Notes: generated from the sequence alone by a model not told the origin. Numbered from the stretch's first letter, positions 1 to 8,851 are shown. The stretch: DNA of 64,000 bases from JALHNI01 sp965229305 (GCA_965229305.1 CBDDIZ010000015.1:1-64000); one strand, 5' to 3'. Translations and numbers: made by a program.

Positions 1-882
1 CGCGCCGGCTCCTCGCGGGCCGCTTCGTTCCGCATAGATTTCCTCGATCGCTATCTGCTGCCGAACGTCCTGATCGGTTTCAAGAACGGCGAGCAGTATT
101 ACACCTTCAATCCCGCGGTGCCCTATCTGCCGGCGGGCATGGCCGACTATGACGAGCACAGCCAGCCTGCGTTGTTCGTCGACAACAAGGAAGCAAAGGT
201 GCTGCAGATGCCCGCGAGCGTTCCCGAGGAATCCGTACTCGCGCGCAAGGCCAAGCTGAAGCTGACGGCCGAGGGTGGGCTGAGCGGCCATGTCTCGATG
301 GACTACGGCGGCTACTTCAGCGTGGCCGAGAAACGCGACCTCGATAACTACTCCGAAGGCGAGCGCAACGAAAGCGTCAAGAAGGATCTCGAAGGACGTT
401 ACCCTGGCGCGCAGATCAGCAATCTGAAGGTGCAGAATGCGAACACCGTCGAAGGCAATTATCACGTCGAGTTTGACCTGACGATGGACGCTTATGCGCA
501 GCGCACCGGCAAGCGACTCTTCTTCCAGCCCGGCTTCTTTCAGTACCGCAATGCGGCGCTGTTCTCCGATAGCGAGCGTAAGAACGCGATTGCTTTTGAG
601 CACTCCTACATCGAGCGCGATGAAGTGGTGATCGACTTCCCCGAAGAGATGGCGCTCGAGAGTCCGGACATGCCGGGGAAGCTTTCATTGGGCGAAGTCG
701 GCGACTATCAGCACAACGCCTCGATCGCCGCCGGGGGTAAGCAACTCGTTGCCAAGCGTGAGTTGGTGTGGGGCCGCAAAGGCTCCAATTACTTTGCTCG
801 CGAAGCTTATCCGACGCTGAAGAAGGCGTTCGACACCATGCATCAGAGCGATATCCATACACTGACTTTGAGGGCCAAGTAA
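1..882 (+). CDS. DUF3857/transglutaminase-like protein, C-terminal part (5' end outside window)
   Basis: The reading frame is open from the first base and ends with TAA at 880-882, so the start lies to the left of the window. The visible 293 residues resemble the C-terminal half of DUF3857 plus transglutaminase-like proteins: a beta-rich region with a late segment similar to the end of the next gene. The two are probably paralogues and are separated by one base, which suggests one operon. No catalytic Cys-His-Asp triad lies in the visible part. Its G and C counts on the plus strand are nearly equal, unlike the strongly G-rich genes further right. The role is unknown; the family is usually exported and is common in Acidobacteria and Bacteroidetes. 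Confidence 0.75.
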   Translation, partial: RAGSSRAASFRIDFLDRYLLPNVLIGFKNGEQYYTFNPAVPYLPAGMADYDEHSQPALFVDNKEAKVLQMPASVPEESVLARKAKLKLTAEGGLSGHVSMDYGGYFSVAEKRDLDNYSEGERNESVKKDLEGRYPGAQISNLKVQNANTVEGNYHVEFDLTMDAYAQRTGKRLFFQPGFFQYRNAALFSDSERKNAIAFEHSYIERDEVVIDFPEEMALESPDMPGKLSLGEVGDYQHNASIAAGGKQLVAKRELVWGRKGSNYFAREAYPTLKKAFDTMHQSDIHTLTLRAK

Positions 883-883
883 G

Positions 884-2839
884 ATGCGCCGTGGTTTCCT
901 GCTGTTTTGTTTGGCCATGTCCGCCTGGGCGGCGGACGCGCCTTCGTGGTTGAAAGAGCTGCAGACCGCGGCGGTGGGCAAGTATCCCGATTCCACCGGC
1001 GCCGTAGTGCTGTGGAACGAGGAACGCGTGACGCTCGAAGAGACCGGGCGGCGGCAGACCACCTATCGGTATGCGGTCCGCGTGCTGACCACCAATGGCC
1101 GCAAAGAGGCGGCCAAAGGCGTCTCCTTCGACAATAAGTACTCGAAGGTGACCGACGCCAAGGCTTGGCTGATTTACTCCGGCGGCAAGGTGAAGGAGTT
1201 CTCGAAGAAGGACGCCATCGAGTCTTCGGCCAGCTCTTATGAGCTGTATTCGAACCGCAAGGCCGTCGTGCTGAGTGCCAGCTCGGAAGCGGACCCCGGC
1301 TCGGTGTTCGGCGCCGAGTTGACGATCGAAGAGCGAACGATTTTCTCGCAGTTCGAGTTCAGCTTTCAGGACGATCTGCCGCACCTGCTGAGCCGCTTTC
1401 AACTGACGGTACCCAATGGCTGGCGCGCCGAGGCGCGGGCGTATCAGAATGCCAAGGCGGAGCCCCAAGTGAACGGCACCACCTACGTCTGGGAGGCGCG
1501 CAACCTGACGCCGATCGAGCACGAGCCGAGCGGGCTGGGTCTGAAGGCGCTGACGCCGCGCATTGCGGTGAGCGTCTATCCGCCGACCGGCACGACGTTG
1601 AGCCCGGAACAGATGGTGATCTTCCGCGACTGGAAGGACGTGGCGGCGTGGAACACGACCGTGGTGGAGAGCCAGGTGACGCCGACCGCGGCGGTGGAAG
1701 CCAAAGCGAAGGCCTTGGCCGCTGGCAGAGACGCGCCGCTCGACCGTATCCGCGCGCTGGGCGCCTTCGTCCAGGACATCCGTTATGTGGCTATCTCCAA
1801 AGAAACGGCCATGGGCGGCGGCTACATTCCGCACGCGGCCGAGGAGATTCTGACGAAGGCTTACGGTGACTGCAAGGACAAAGCGAATCTGCTGCGGTCG
1901 ATGTTGCGCGTGCACGGCATCAGCGCCTATCCGGTGTCGATCTACAGCGGCAACTCGCGCTACACGAAGGAGGACTGGCCTTCGCCGCATCCGTTCAACC
2001 ACGAGATCATCGCCATCAGCGTGCCGGAAGAGACCAAGCTGCCGGCGGCGCTGACGGTGTCCGGCGTGGGGCGGCTGGTGCTGTTTGACCCCACCGACCC
2101 GTACGTGCCGTTCGGCTACCTGCCGGATCATGAGCAGGGCGCCAATGCGCTGCTGATCGCCGGCGAGAAGGGTTCGTTGTTCAAGACTCCGGAGGTGGAG
2201 CCGCAGGTGAACCACACGGAGCGGACGTGGACGATGAAGCTGAACGCCGATGGGTCGCTCGAAGGGCAACTGAAGGAGGTGGCGCGGGGCCAGGATGCGT
2301 TTGACCGCGAGGAGCAGAAGCAGCGGTTGGATGCGGACCAGCTGCGGCGGTCTCTGGTGGCCTGGCTGAACTACACGATTCCGGGCGTCGAAGTGTCGAA
2401 CACCGAAGGCAAGTACGATGCGGCGAACTCGACCTACGAGCTGCGGCTCACCTTCAAGGCGCCGTCGTATGCGCGGGTGATGCAGGGGCGGCTGTGGATG
2501 GTGAAGAGCGGGCCTACCAGCTATGGGGGCGTGCCGAATGTGGCCAAGGCCAAGCGGCAGCATCCGCTGGTGATCAAGCCGGCGAGCTTCTCGGAGAAGA
2601 TCGTCTGGGAGGTGCCGGCGCACCTGAAGCTGGACGAACTGCCCGACAAGGACCAGCTCGAAAGCTCGTTCGGATCGTTCTCGAGCCAGTGGGTGGCGAA
2701 CGCCGGACAGGTGACTGTGGAGCGTTCCCTCACCTTGAAGGCGGCGGTGATCGCGCCGGAACAGTACGGCCCGGCCCGGGACTTTCTGAGCCGGTTCCAT
2801 GGGTCGGAAGTGGCGCCGATCGTCTTCATGGCGAAATGA
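884..2839 (+). CDS. DUF3857 and transglutaminase-like domain protein
   Basis: A 651-residue protein with an N-terminal signal peptide (about residues 1-17, ending AWA). A DUF3857 beta domain follows, then a transglutaminase-like fold from about residue 280 to 410. The likely catalytic triad is visible: Cys330 in GDCKDKAN, His373 in FNHEI and Asp402 in FDPTD. A beta-rich C-terminal region follows. Such proteins are predicted periplasmic or surface proteins; whether they cross-link, cleave or only bind peptides is not known. It starts one base after the stop of a related upstream gene, so the two are probably co-transcribed. The start ATG at 884 is the only one that leaves a complete signal peptide. 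Confidence 0.85.
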   Translation: MRRGFLLFCLAMSAWAADAPSWLKELQTAAVGKYPDSTGAVVLWNEERVTLEETGRRQTTYRYAVRVLTTNGRKEAAKGVSFDNKYSKVTDAKAWLIYSGGKVKEFSKKDAIESSASSYELYSNRKAVVLSASSEADPGSVFGAELTIEERTIFSQFEFSFQDDLPHLLSRFQLTVPNGWRAEARAYQNAKAEPQVNGTTYVWEARNLTPIEHEPSGLGLKALTPRIAVSVYPPTGTTLSPEQMVIFRDWKDVAAWNTTVVESQVTPTAAVEAKAKALAAGRDAPLDRIRALGAFVQDIRYVAISKETAMGGGYIPHAAEEILTKAYGDCKDKANLLRSMLRVHGISAYPVSIYSGNSRYTKEDWPSPHPFNHEIIAISVPEETKLPAALTVSGVGRLVLFDPTDPYVPFGYLPDHEQGANALLIAGEKGSLFKTPEVEPQVNHTERTWTMKLNADGSLEGQLKEVARGQDAFDREEQKQRLDADQLRRSLVAWLNYTIPGVEVSNTEGKYDAANSTYELRLTFKAPSYARVMQGRLWMVKSGPTSYGGVPNVAKAKRQHPLVIKPASFSEKIVWEVPAHLKLDELPDKDQLESSFGSFSSQWVANAGQVTVERSLTLKAAVIAPEQYGPARDFLSRFHGSEVAPIVFMAK

Positions 2840-3193
2840 CCTGGAATTGAACAGGTTCATCCACAGGCTAATCCCCTCATTTGATGGGGAGCGAGACCCG
2901 CATCCACACCCCCCTTTGCGGGGCATGGGTGGGGGATGTGGGTGAGGGCGGCAAGAGGGCCGTTTCGCCCCGTTTTCGAGGCCCGCTTTCAACAGAGAGG
3001 CGGATGGGTATGTGGTTTAGAATCAGTGTAATGAGTGATTTTCCACATTTCCACAGCTCCGATGTATTCGTTCTTCTTCTATGAATATATTCTCTTAAAG
3101 AAATAACCAGGATCCGAATAGCAACAATCCCCCCAAGAGAGCGCCGGACAGAGATACACTGTTAGATCAAGCAGGAATCCGAAGGAGCCCAGG
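2840..3193. other. Gap upstream of dnaN with DnaA-box-like words and an AT-rich stretch; candidate oriC
   Basis: This 354-base gap has no convincing gene. It holds words close to the DnaA box TTATCCACA: TCATCCACA at 2857-2865, TTTTCCACA at 3039-3047 (fits TTWTNCACA) and ATTTCCACA at 3047-3055. A markedly AT-rich segment at about 3062-3118 follows them, as an unwinding element would. dnaN lies directly downstream, the parABS cluster is about 9 kb away, and plus-strand GC skew rises from near zero to strong across this region. dnaA is not seen. It could instead be just the dnaN promoter region. Confidence 0.4.
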
Positions 3194-4309
3194 ATGGAGT
3201 TTACCGTCAACAAAGCCGATCTCGTGCGCGAGCTTGGCTTGAGTCAAGGTGTGGTGGAGAAAAAGACCACCATTCCGATTCTGTCCAATGTGCTTCTGGA
3301 AGCAGGCGATGAAGGGCTGACGCTGACGGCGACCGATTTGGAGCTTGGGATCCGCTCCACGTGCCCGGCGAAGGTGACGCGCAAGGGCGCGGGGACCATT
3401 CCGGCCAAGCGTCTGCTCGACTACGTTCGCCTGCTGCCCGACGCCGAAGTGACGATCAAGTTTGCCGAGAACCATTGGGCGAACCTGACGTGCGGCCGTT
3501 CGAAGACGCGCATCGCGGGCATGTCGCGCGAAAGCTATCCGGAGCTGCCGGCGACGCCAGAGAAGATCGTGGACCTGCCGGCGAGCTTGCTGGCGTCGAT
3601 GATCACGCGGACGATCTTCGCGATCTCGAATGAGGAATCGCGGTTCACGCTGAACGGCGCGCAACTGATCCTGAAGCCGGATTCGATCACGATGGTGGCG
3701 ACCGACGGTCATCGGCTGGCGCTGGTGGAAGAGAAGACCACGCTGGAGGGCCTGACGGGGGTCTACAAGGCGCTGCTGCCCAAGAAGGCGATGACGGAGA
3801 TCCTGAAGCTGGCAGCGGACGCTGGGCCCGAAGCGAAGCTCGCTTTCAGCGGCGACGACAATCACCTGTTCTTCCAGTTCGGGAGCCGGCTGCTGCTGTC
3901 GCGCAAGCTGACGGGGAACTTCCCGGATTACGAGCGGGTGCTGCCGAAGGAACATGCCCACTCGGTGCTGCTGGGCAAAGACGATTTGAAGGCGACGATC
4001 GAGCGCGTGGCGCAGTTCTCGGACGACCGGTCGCGGGCGATTCGTTTGCAGGTGTCGGCCGGCGAAGTGAAGATCTACTCCTCGCTGTCGGAGACCGGCG
4101 AGAGCGAAGAGTCGATGCCGGTGGAGTACGGTGGGCCGCATGTGGAGATCGGGTTCAACGCTTCTTACATGATTGAGTTTCTGCGGGCGCTGTCGGGCAG
4201 CGAAGCGAAGTTCCTGTTCAAGGACGGGCAGAGCGCGGGCGAGATGCAGCCGGGCGAGCCGAGTGAGACGCTGACCTACCGGTATGTCGTGATGCCGATG
4301 CGCATTTGA
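3194..4309 (+). CDS. dnaN: DNA polymerase III subunit beta (sliding clamp)
   Basis: A protein of 371 residues, the usual length of the bacterial clamp. It forms a ring dimer around DNA and tethers polymerase III and other replication and repair proteins. The three repeated clamp domains are recognisable: an N-terminal MEFTVNKADLVRELG-type start, the central ATDGHRLAL motif, and the C-terminal ending RYVVMPMRI, close to the family's conserved YVVMPMRL tail that forms the partner-binding pocket. A ribosome binding site (GAAGGAG) precedes the ATG. It has a terminator of its own, and the upstream gap looks like an origin or promoter region. Confidence 0.97.
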   Translation: MEFTVNKADLVRELGLSQGVVEKKTTIPILSNVLLEAGDEGLTLTATDLELGIRSTCPAKVTRKGAGTIPAKRLLDYVRLLPDAEVTIKFAENHWANLTCGRSKTRIAGMSRESYPELPATPEKIVDLPASLLASMITRTIFAISNEESRFTLNGAQLILKPDSITMVATDGHRLALVEEKTTLEGLTGVYKALLPKKAMTEILKLAADAGPEAKLAFSGDDNHLFFQFGSRLLLSRKLTGNFPDYERVLPKEHAHSVLLGKDDLKATIERVAQFSDDRSRAIRLQVSAGEVKIYSSLSETGESEESMPVEYGGPHVEIGFNASYMIEFLRALSGSEAKFLFKDGQSAGEMQPGEPSETLTYRYVVMPMRI

Positions 4310-4355
4310 CGAAACGAACCCGGGAGTCATTGATTTAATTGGACTTGTGATTTTG

Positions 4356-4397
4356 AGCAGCGGTTCGGGACGTTCCCCGGGCCGCTGCTTTCGTTTT
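4356..4397 (+). terminator. Rho-independent terminator of dnaN
   Basis: An 8-base stem AGCAGCGG (4356-4363) pairs with CCGCTGCT (4382-4389) and is extended inward by G/C pairs. It is followed by the T-rich run TTCGTTTT. It lies 47 bases after the dnaN stop. Confidence 0.8.
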
Positions 4398-4544
4398 GAA
4401 GATAGCATGCGGGGCGAAGGTGCTGACCGCGTGGGGCGGGTGGGGGTTGACGGCAAGATGTTGTCGGGGTTGGACTTGGCGCGGTTTGAGCAACTTTACG
4501 AAGCGGTGTGAACGGTGGTGCGGAAGGGGTGGTAGGCTTTGGGG

Positions 4545-4769
4545 ATGGATTTGCTGAACAAGGCGAAGGAACTGGCGGCGGAAGCGGCCGAGAAGGTGAC
4601 CGAGGCGGCGAAGGTGGCAGCGGACAAAGCCGAGGGGTTGGGGGAGTCGCTGGCCGAAGCTGGGAGCGAGGCATTCGATAAGGCGAGTGACTTTGCGAAG
4701 GATGCGGCGGATAAGGCCGAGGAATTGGCGAAGGATGCTGCGGCGAAGGCCAAAGAGCTGGTCGACTAA
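4545..4769 (+). CDS. Small alanine/lysine/glutamate-rich helical protein
   Basis: A protein of 74 residues made almost only of A, K, E and D, with repeated AKELAAEAAEK-like elements of 11 residues. This is the pattern of an amphipathic helix, as in late-embryogenesis-like or YtxH-tail proteins. There are no Cys residues and no membrane segment. The ATG at 4545 has GGAAGGGG 15 bases upstream; a TTG two codons earlier is possible. Its stop overlaps by four bases the stop of the convergent metallopeptidase gene. A stress or desiccation role would be a guess. Confidence 0.6.
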   Translation: MDLLNKAKELAAEAAEKVTEAAKVAADKAEGLGESLAEAGSEAFDKASDFAKDAADKAEELAKDAAAKAKELVD

Positions 4770-5125
4770 CGGCGGTAGCGGCGGCGAGTGCGGGCGCGTT
4801 CGGCTCGTAAGACCTGGGCTTCGTCCATGCCGAAGTAGTGAGCGATTTCGTGCCAGACCGTCTCGGCCACGAGGCGGCGGAGGTGCTGCGCGTTGCGGGC
4901 GAGTTTGACGTGCGGGGTGCGGAAGATGGTGATGCGGTCGGGGAGTGTGAAGCTGTCGGAGGTGTGACGTTCGGTGAGGGGGCGGCCTTCGTAGAGACCG
5001 AGGAGGCCGGGCTGCGGGGGTTGGTCTTCGACGACGAACAGGACATTGCGCAGGCGGGCGCGATAGGCGGCGGGGATGCCGGCGATGGCGTCTTCGACGA
5101 CGCGTTCAAATGTTTCGAGAGTCAT
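4766..5125 (-). CDS. Metallopeptidase family protein (zincin fold, DUF1025-like)
   Basis: A protein of 119 residues with the zinc-binding motif HEIAHYFGMDE near the C-terminus (HExxH with a downstream acidic residue). This is typical of the short minimal zincins annotated as metallopeptidase family proteins. It has no signal peptide, so it is probably cytoplasmic. The start is taken at 5125 (MTLETFERVV), which matches the usual N-terminus; a longer form from 5152 would overlap the divergent ferredoxin gene. The C-terminus is arginine-rich. The substrate is unknown for the family. Confidence 0.85.
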   Translation of the reverse strand: MTLETFERVVEDAIAGIPAAYRARLRNVLFVVEDQPPQPGLLGLYEGRPLTERHTSDSFTLPDRITIFRTPHVKLARNAQHLRRLVAETVWHEIAHYFGMDEAQVLRAERARTRRRYRR

Positions 5126-5142
5126 GCGGCAATAATGGGGGC

Positions 5143-5514
5143 ATGGACGCATTCAAACCGGAAGAGCTGGCCGAGCAGGTGAAGCGGCTGGGCATTGACC
5201 AGATCGAGCGGCACATCTTTATTTGCGCGGAGCCGGAGAAGGCGAAGTGTTGTTCGGAGAAGGAAGGCGCGAAGGTGTGGTCGGCGCTGAAGAAGGGATT
5301 GGCAAAGCGGGGGGTGGAGAACGTTTACCGGACGCGGGCGAATTGCTTGCGGGTGTGCGAGCAGGGTCCGATTGCGGTGGTGTATCCGGAGGGGACCTGG
5401 TATCACCATTTGGATGAGGACGCGATCGAGCGGGTGATTGACGAGCATTTGGTCGGCGGCCGCCCGGTGGAAGAGCTGGTCTTCCGCAGGCAGCCGCTGA
5501 AGAACGCAGAGTAG
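5143..5514 (+). CDS. (2Fe-2S) ferredoxin domain protein, thioredoxin-like fold
   Basis: A protein of 123 residues with cysteines arranged as FICAEP, KCCSEKEG and NCLRVCEQGP, the pattern of thioredoxin-like [2Fe-2S] ferredoxins (C-x10-12-C ... C-x3-C). Such proteins carry electrons or act as assembly partners in the cytoplasm. The start ATG at 5143 gives MDAFKPEELAEQ. A longer reading from 5110 would run into the divergent metallopeptidase gene, whose start is 17 bases away. The stop is one base from the end of the convergent TPR-like gene. Confidence 0.85.
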   Translation: MDAFKPEELAEQVKRLGIDQIERHIFICAEPEKAKCCSEKEGAKVWSALKKGLAKRGVENVYRTRANCLRVCEQGPIAVVYPEGTWYHHLDEDAIERVIDEHLVGGRPVEELVFRRQPLKNAE

Positions 5515-5515
5515 G

Positions 5516-5887
5516 TTATTGGGGGATGGGGCGGCCCATCGACTTGTAGATGCCTTCGATGGTGGCGATGTTGTCGGCGGCCTTCTTGTTGGTTTTGTCG
5601 TTCTCGACGGCCTTGCGGTAGGCGCGGAGAGCAGCGGGGTACTTGCGGAAGGGCGGGAGCTGTTCGTTGTACATGTTGGAGTCGCCCATGGCGGTGTAAG
5701 TTTCGCTGAGCGCCTTCTTGATGGCGGGAGCGTCTTTGGGCGTGGACTTGAGGCCACCTTCGAGAGCGGTGATGGCTTCCTCGAATTTGCCGGACTTGGT
5801 GAGGGCCTTGGCGTCGGTGACGACCTTGGGGTCCGCCGCAAAGACGGCGAGCGTCAACGAGGAGAGCAGGAGGAACTTAAGGAACAT
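5516..5887 (-). CDS. Small exported TPR-like protein
   Basis: A protein of 123 residues with a clear signal peptide (MFLKFLLLSSLTLAVFA, cleavage after AVFAAD). The mature part is helical with TPR-like spacing: the segments around KSGKFEEAITALEGGL and YPAALRAYRKAVENDK look like two or three tetratricopeptide repeats. It is probably a periplasmic protein-protein interaction module. No partner is obvious from the neighbours. Confidence 0.7.
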   Translation of the reverse strand: MFLKFLLLSSLTLAVFAADPKVVTDAKALTKSGKFEEAITALEGGLKSTPKDAPAIKKALSETYTAMGDSNMYNEQLPPFRKYPAALRAYRKAVENDKTNKKAADNIATIEGIYKSMGRPIPQ

Positions 5888-5924
5888 GCTTCGATTCTAG
5901 CGGATAATGGAAAGTTGGCTTTCC

Positions 5925-6623
5925 ATGGATAAGATCATCATCGTGGCGATTGACGGACCGGCGGGCGCCGGGAAGTCGACGATCGCGCGCAGCGTGGCCG
6001 AACGGCTGGGCTTTCTCTATATCGATACGGGCGCCATGTACCGGGCGATTGCGTTGTGGGCGTTGCGGACGGGGACGTCGCTGGACGATATGCACCGTCT
6101 GGAGGCGTTGGCCGTATCCGCCGATTTGAAGCTGGTGGGACCGGGCAAGATCGAGCTGAACGGCGAGGATGTGAGCGAGGCGATCCGGGCGAACGAAGTG
6201 TCGCAAGCGGCTTCGAAGGTGGCGCAGATGCCGGGGGTGCGGCGGGCGCTGGTGGAGAAGCAGCAGCATTACGGCGAGACGACGAGCGTGGTGATGGAGG
6301 GGCGGGATATCGGCACGGTGGTGTTTCCGGAAGCGCAGGTGAAGTTCTACCTGGATGCGAATCCGCGGATCCGGGCCGACCGGCGGGCGGCAGAGTTAGC
6401 AGAGCGGGGCGAGGACTGGGTGATCGAAGACCTGGTTCGCGAGATTGAAGAGCGCGATCGGCGCGACAGTGCGCGGGCGCATTCGCCCTTGCGCCAGGCC
6501 GAGGACGCGGTTTATTTGGATACCAGCGATCTTTCACCCGCCGAGGTGGAAGAGGCAATTCTTCGCGTCGTTCGTGCGCGCACCTCCAACGGAAAGAGTC
6601 TCACTCGTCAGCATGTCGAATAG
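5925..6623 (+). CDS. cmk: Cytidylate kinase
   Basis: Phosphorylates CMP and dCMP with ATP in pyrimidine nucleotide synthesis. The P-loop GPAGAGKST is at residues 9-17, followed by YIDTGAMYR and the insert typical of CMP kinases. EGRDIGTVVFP and RAELAERG-like elements follow. With the ATG at 5925 the protein has 232 residues, in the family range. An ATG at 5907 would add six residues and cannot be excluded. The end overlaps lysC by 11 bases, so the two are probably translated from one message. Confidence 0.95.
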   Translation: MDKIIIVAIDGPAGAGKSTIARSVAERLGFLYIDTGAMYRAIALWALRTGTSLDDMHRLEALAVSADLKLVGPGKIELNGEDVSEAIRANEVSQAASKVAQMPGVRRALVEKQQHYGETTSVVMEGRDIGTVVFPEAQVKFYLDANPRIRADRRAAELAERGEDWVIEDLVREIEERDRRDSARAHSPLRQAEDAVYLDTSDLSPAEVEEAILRVVRARTSNGKSLTRQHVE

Positions 6624-8031
6624 TTTGTTGGTTATGAAGTTCGGTGGCACCAGTATGGGGGCCGCGGAACGGATCAAGATTGCCGCGCAGATTTGCGTGG
6701 AGCAGAAGGCCGTGCGGCCGACGGTGGTGGTGGTTTCGGCGATGTCGAAGGTCACCGATTTGCTGCTGGAGACGTTGCGGTGCGCCGAGTCCGGTGATTC
6801 GGAAGGCGTGGAGCGGCATGTGTCGAATTTGCGGCAGCGGCATGAAGAGGCGGCGCGGGCGTTGCTGACCGAGGGGGCGCTGAAGACGGCGCTCGAGAAG
6901 ATCGATGGGTTGTTGAAGGAGTTCGACCGGATTGCCGGCGGGATCCTGCTGTTGGGCGAGCGTCCGCCGCGGAGTGTGGACGAAGCGGTGGCGATCGGCG
7001 AGCGGTTGAGTGCGATGCTGCTGGCGACGTATCTGGAGTCGACGGGGACGCCGGCGCGCGCGGTGAATGCGCGTGAGGTGATCGTGACCGATACGTGCTT
7101 CGGCAATGCGACGCCGTTACTCGAGCCGACGAAGGAGAAGTGCGCGGGGACGTTGGGGCCGCTGCTCGAGCAGAATCTGCTGCCGGTGGTGACGGGCTTT
7201 AATGGGGCGACGCTCGACGGGCGACCGACGACGTTGGGGCGCGGTGGTTCGGACTTCTCGGCGTCGATTCTGGCGGGCGCTTTGGATGCGGGCGAGTTGT
7301 GGATCTGGACGGACGTGGACGGCATCATGAGTGCGGATCCGCGGCTGGTGAAGGATGCGGTGGTGTTGCCTGAGGTGAGCTATCGCGAGGCGGCGGAGCT
7401 GGCCTACAACGGGGCGAAGGTGCTGCATCCGCGAACGCTGGCTCCGCTGGTGGAAAAGAATATTCCGGTGTGGAGCAAGAACAGCTTCAATGTGGCTGCG
7501 CCGGGCACGAGGATCGTGCCCAGCATCAGCGTGTCCGGGGGCGCCCGGGCGGTCACATCGATGGCCAACGTAGCGTTGGTCTCCATCGAACCGGCGAGCG
7601 CCGAAGTGAATGGCGCGGCGATCATGGCGCGCGCCCTCGATGCTCTGTCGCGAGTGAACGCCGAGGTGTTGGCGTTGTCGAGTTCGAGCTATCGGCAAAG
7701 CTTTTGCTTCCTGGTGCGGAAGGAAGAGCTGGGGATTACGATGACGGCGATCGAGTCGAGTTTTGCGCTCGAACTCGCGCATGGTTATGTGAAGCCGATC
7801 GAAGTGGATGAGAACGTCGGCCTGTTAGCGGTGGTCGGCGAAGGCATGCAGGGAAGCAAAGGCCTGGCCGGGCGGATCTTTACGGCGATTTCGCAGCATG
7901 AGGTGAACATCATTGCGATCGCGCAGGGTTCGAGCGAACTGACGATTGCGATCGTGGTGCGGCGCGACGGCCTGGAGCGGGCGGTGCAAGCGGTGCACGC
8001 CGAGTGTCATATGGCGACGCTTACGCAGTAA
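6613..8031 (+). CDS. lysC: Aspartate kinase
   Basis: First step of the lysine, threonine and methionine pathway. The N-terminal VMKFGGTSMG motif and later GRGGSDFSASIL and WTDVDGIMSADPR motifs identify the amino acid kinase domain. Two ACT domains at the C-terminus (about residues 310-472) should bind the feedback inhibitor. The length is 472 residues with the ATG at 6613; MKFGG at 6634 is an alternative. The frame is open further upstream, but that part lies inside cmk. The 3' end overlaps the convergent fliS by 11 bases. Confidence 0.95.
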   Translation: MSNSLLVMKFGGTSMGAAERIKIAAQICVEQKAVRPTVVVVSAMSKVTDLLLETLRCAESGDSEGVERHVSNLRQRHEEAARALLTEGALKTALEKIDGLLKEFDRIAGGILLLGERPPRSVDEAVAIGERLSAMLLATYLESTGTPARAVNAREVIVTDTCFGNATPLLEPTKEKCAGTLGPLLEQNLLPVVTGFNGATLDGRPTTLGRGGSDFSASILAGALDAGELWIWTDVDGIMSADPRLVKDAVVLPEVSYREAAELAYNGAKVLHPRTLAPLVEKNIPVWSKNSFNVAAPGTRIVPSISVSGGARAVTSMANVALVSIEPASAEVNGAAIMARALDALSRVNAEVLALSSSSYRQSFCFLVRKEELGITMTAIESSFALELAHGYVKPIEVDENVGLLAVVGEGMQGSKGLAGRIFTAISQHEVNIIAIAQGSSELTIAIVVRRDGLERAVQAVHAECHMATLTQ

Positions 8032-8455
8032 CGCTGATCGCCGAAGTGTGTTGGGTGGTGGCGTCCGGGAGGTCGACGAACGAGTCGACGGCGGGCGTTG
8101 CTTCCACGGTTTCCCAGGCTTCGAGGAGCGAACGGAGAATGGCGTCGGCCGGGTCGAGCGGGACGGAGCTTTGGTCGATGGCGGCCTGGGCGATCTGGTG
8201 CAAGACGAAATCGTAGAGGCGGCGGAGATTGAGTTCGAGCTGGGGGTCGGGGCCAGGCTCGAGGGTGGTGACGAGTTCAGTGACGAGCGCGGCGGCGCGG
8301 TTCAAGGCGCGGGTGCGCTCGGCGATGTCGCCGGTACCGAAGTGATGGCGCGCGGCGGCGGTCGCATCGAGGGCGCCACGGTAGATGATCCGGACCAACT
8401 CCACCGGACTGGCCGAGAGAACTCGGGATTCTAAGTATTGGTCGAAGTAGCTCAT
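8021..8455 (-). CDS. fliS: Flagellin-specific chaperone FliS
   Basis: A protein of 144 residues beginning with an YFDQYLESRVLSASPVELVRIIY-like block, which is the FliS family signature. It is a helical bundle that caps the flagellin C-terminus before export. Later helices (RRLYDFVLHQIAQA) also match. It lies 14 bases downstream of flaG on the same strand, so the two form a flagellar filament unit. Flagellin and fliD are not in this window. The C-terminal 15 residues are low complexity. Confidence 0.9.
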   Translation of the reverse strand: MSYFDQYLESRVLSASPVELVRIIYRGALDATAAARHHFGTGDIAERTRALNRAAALVTELVTTLEPGPDPQLELNLRRLYDFVLHQIAQAAIDQSSVPLDPADAILRSLLEAWETVEATPAVDSFVDLPDATTQHTSAISVTA

Positions 8456-8469
8456 GAGATGGATTCCGC

Positions 8470-8754
8470 TTAGCGCCCGGCCTTGAGGCGTTGCGCCAGC
8501 CTGATTACCTCTTCGGTTGGAAATTGCTGAATCAACTCTCCAGTTTCACGATTTACGATGCGAACGACGGGTCTTTTTGTTTCGCGGTCCAGGGCGAGGC
8601 GAAGTTCGTTGCCTTCGCCGGCGATGGGCGTCTTCTCCAGTTCACGTACTGCTTTGACGAGCTCGCGACGCTCGGCTAACTGCCCGGGCCCCTCGGGTTG
8701 GGACGGGGAGCTGTAAGTGTCGGTGTAAGTGCGGGGGATCGAACCGATTTCCAT
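8470..8754 (-). CDS. flaG: FlaG family protein
   Basis: A protein of 94 residues. The C-terminal half matches FlaG: a helix LVKAVRELEKTP, then a beta hairpin with RETKRPVVRIVNRETGELI and QQFPTEEVIRLAQRL. FlaG proteins affect flagellar filament length and are often next to fliS, as here. The ATG at 8754 is preceded by GGAGG at a spacing of five bases. The longer upstream reading is not needed. A sigma-28-like minus-10 word lies just upstream. Confidence 0.88.
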   Translation of the reverse strand: MEIGSIPRTYTDTYSSPSQPEGPGQLAERRELVKAVRELEKTPIAGEGNELRLALDRETKRPVVRIVNRETGELIQQFPTEEVIRLAQRLKAGR

Positions 8755-8820
8755 AGCAGCCTCCTGGGAGAGCTTATCGGTGCGGGTAAGAGAGAGTATG
8801 AAGCAAATTTGAATAGTACT

Positions 8821-8851
8821 AGGACTGTCAGCGATATAGGCAGATAGTCCT
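8821..8851. repeat. Inverted repeat AGGACT...AGTCCT upstream of flaG
   Basis: AGGACT at 8821-8826 and AGTCCT at 8846-8851, 19 bases apart, lie between the divergent flaG and the small gene at 8902. The same arms, extended to eight bases, recur at 10325-10369, and a single copy is at 21087-21094, all in intergenic DNA. It may be an operator. Confidence 0.35.

Noticed and set aside
416..2992. 858-residue open frame on the minus strand
   Set aside because: Arg/His-rich, no domain, and lies opposite two well-supported plus-strand genes; it is a GC-rich shadow frame.
6445..6612. N-terminal extension of aspartate kinase
   Set aside because: It lies in the cmk coding region and precedes the conserved kinase start; the ATG at 6613 fits the family.
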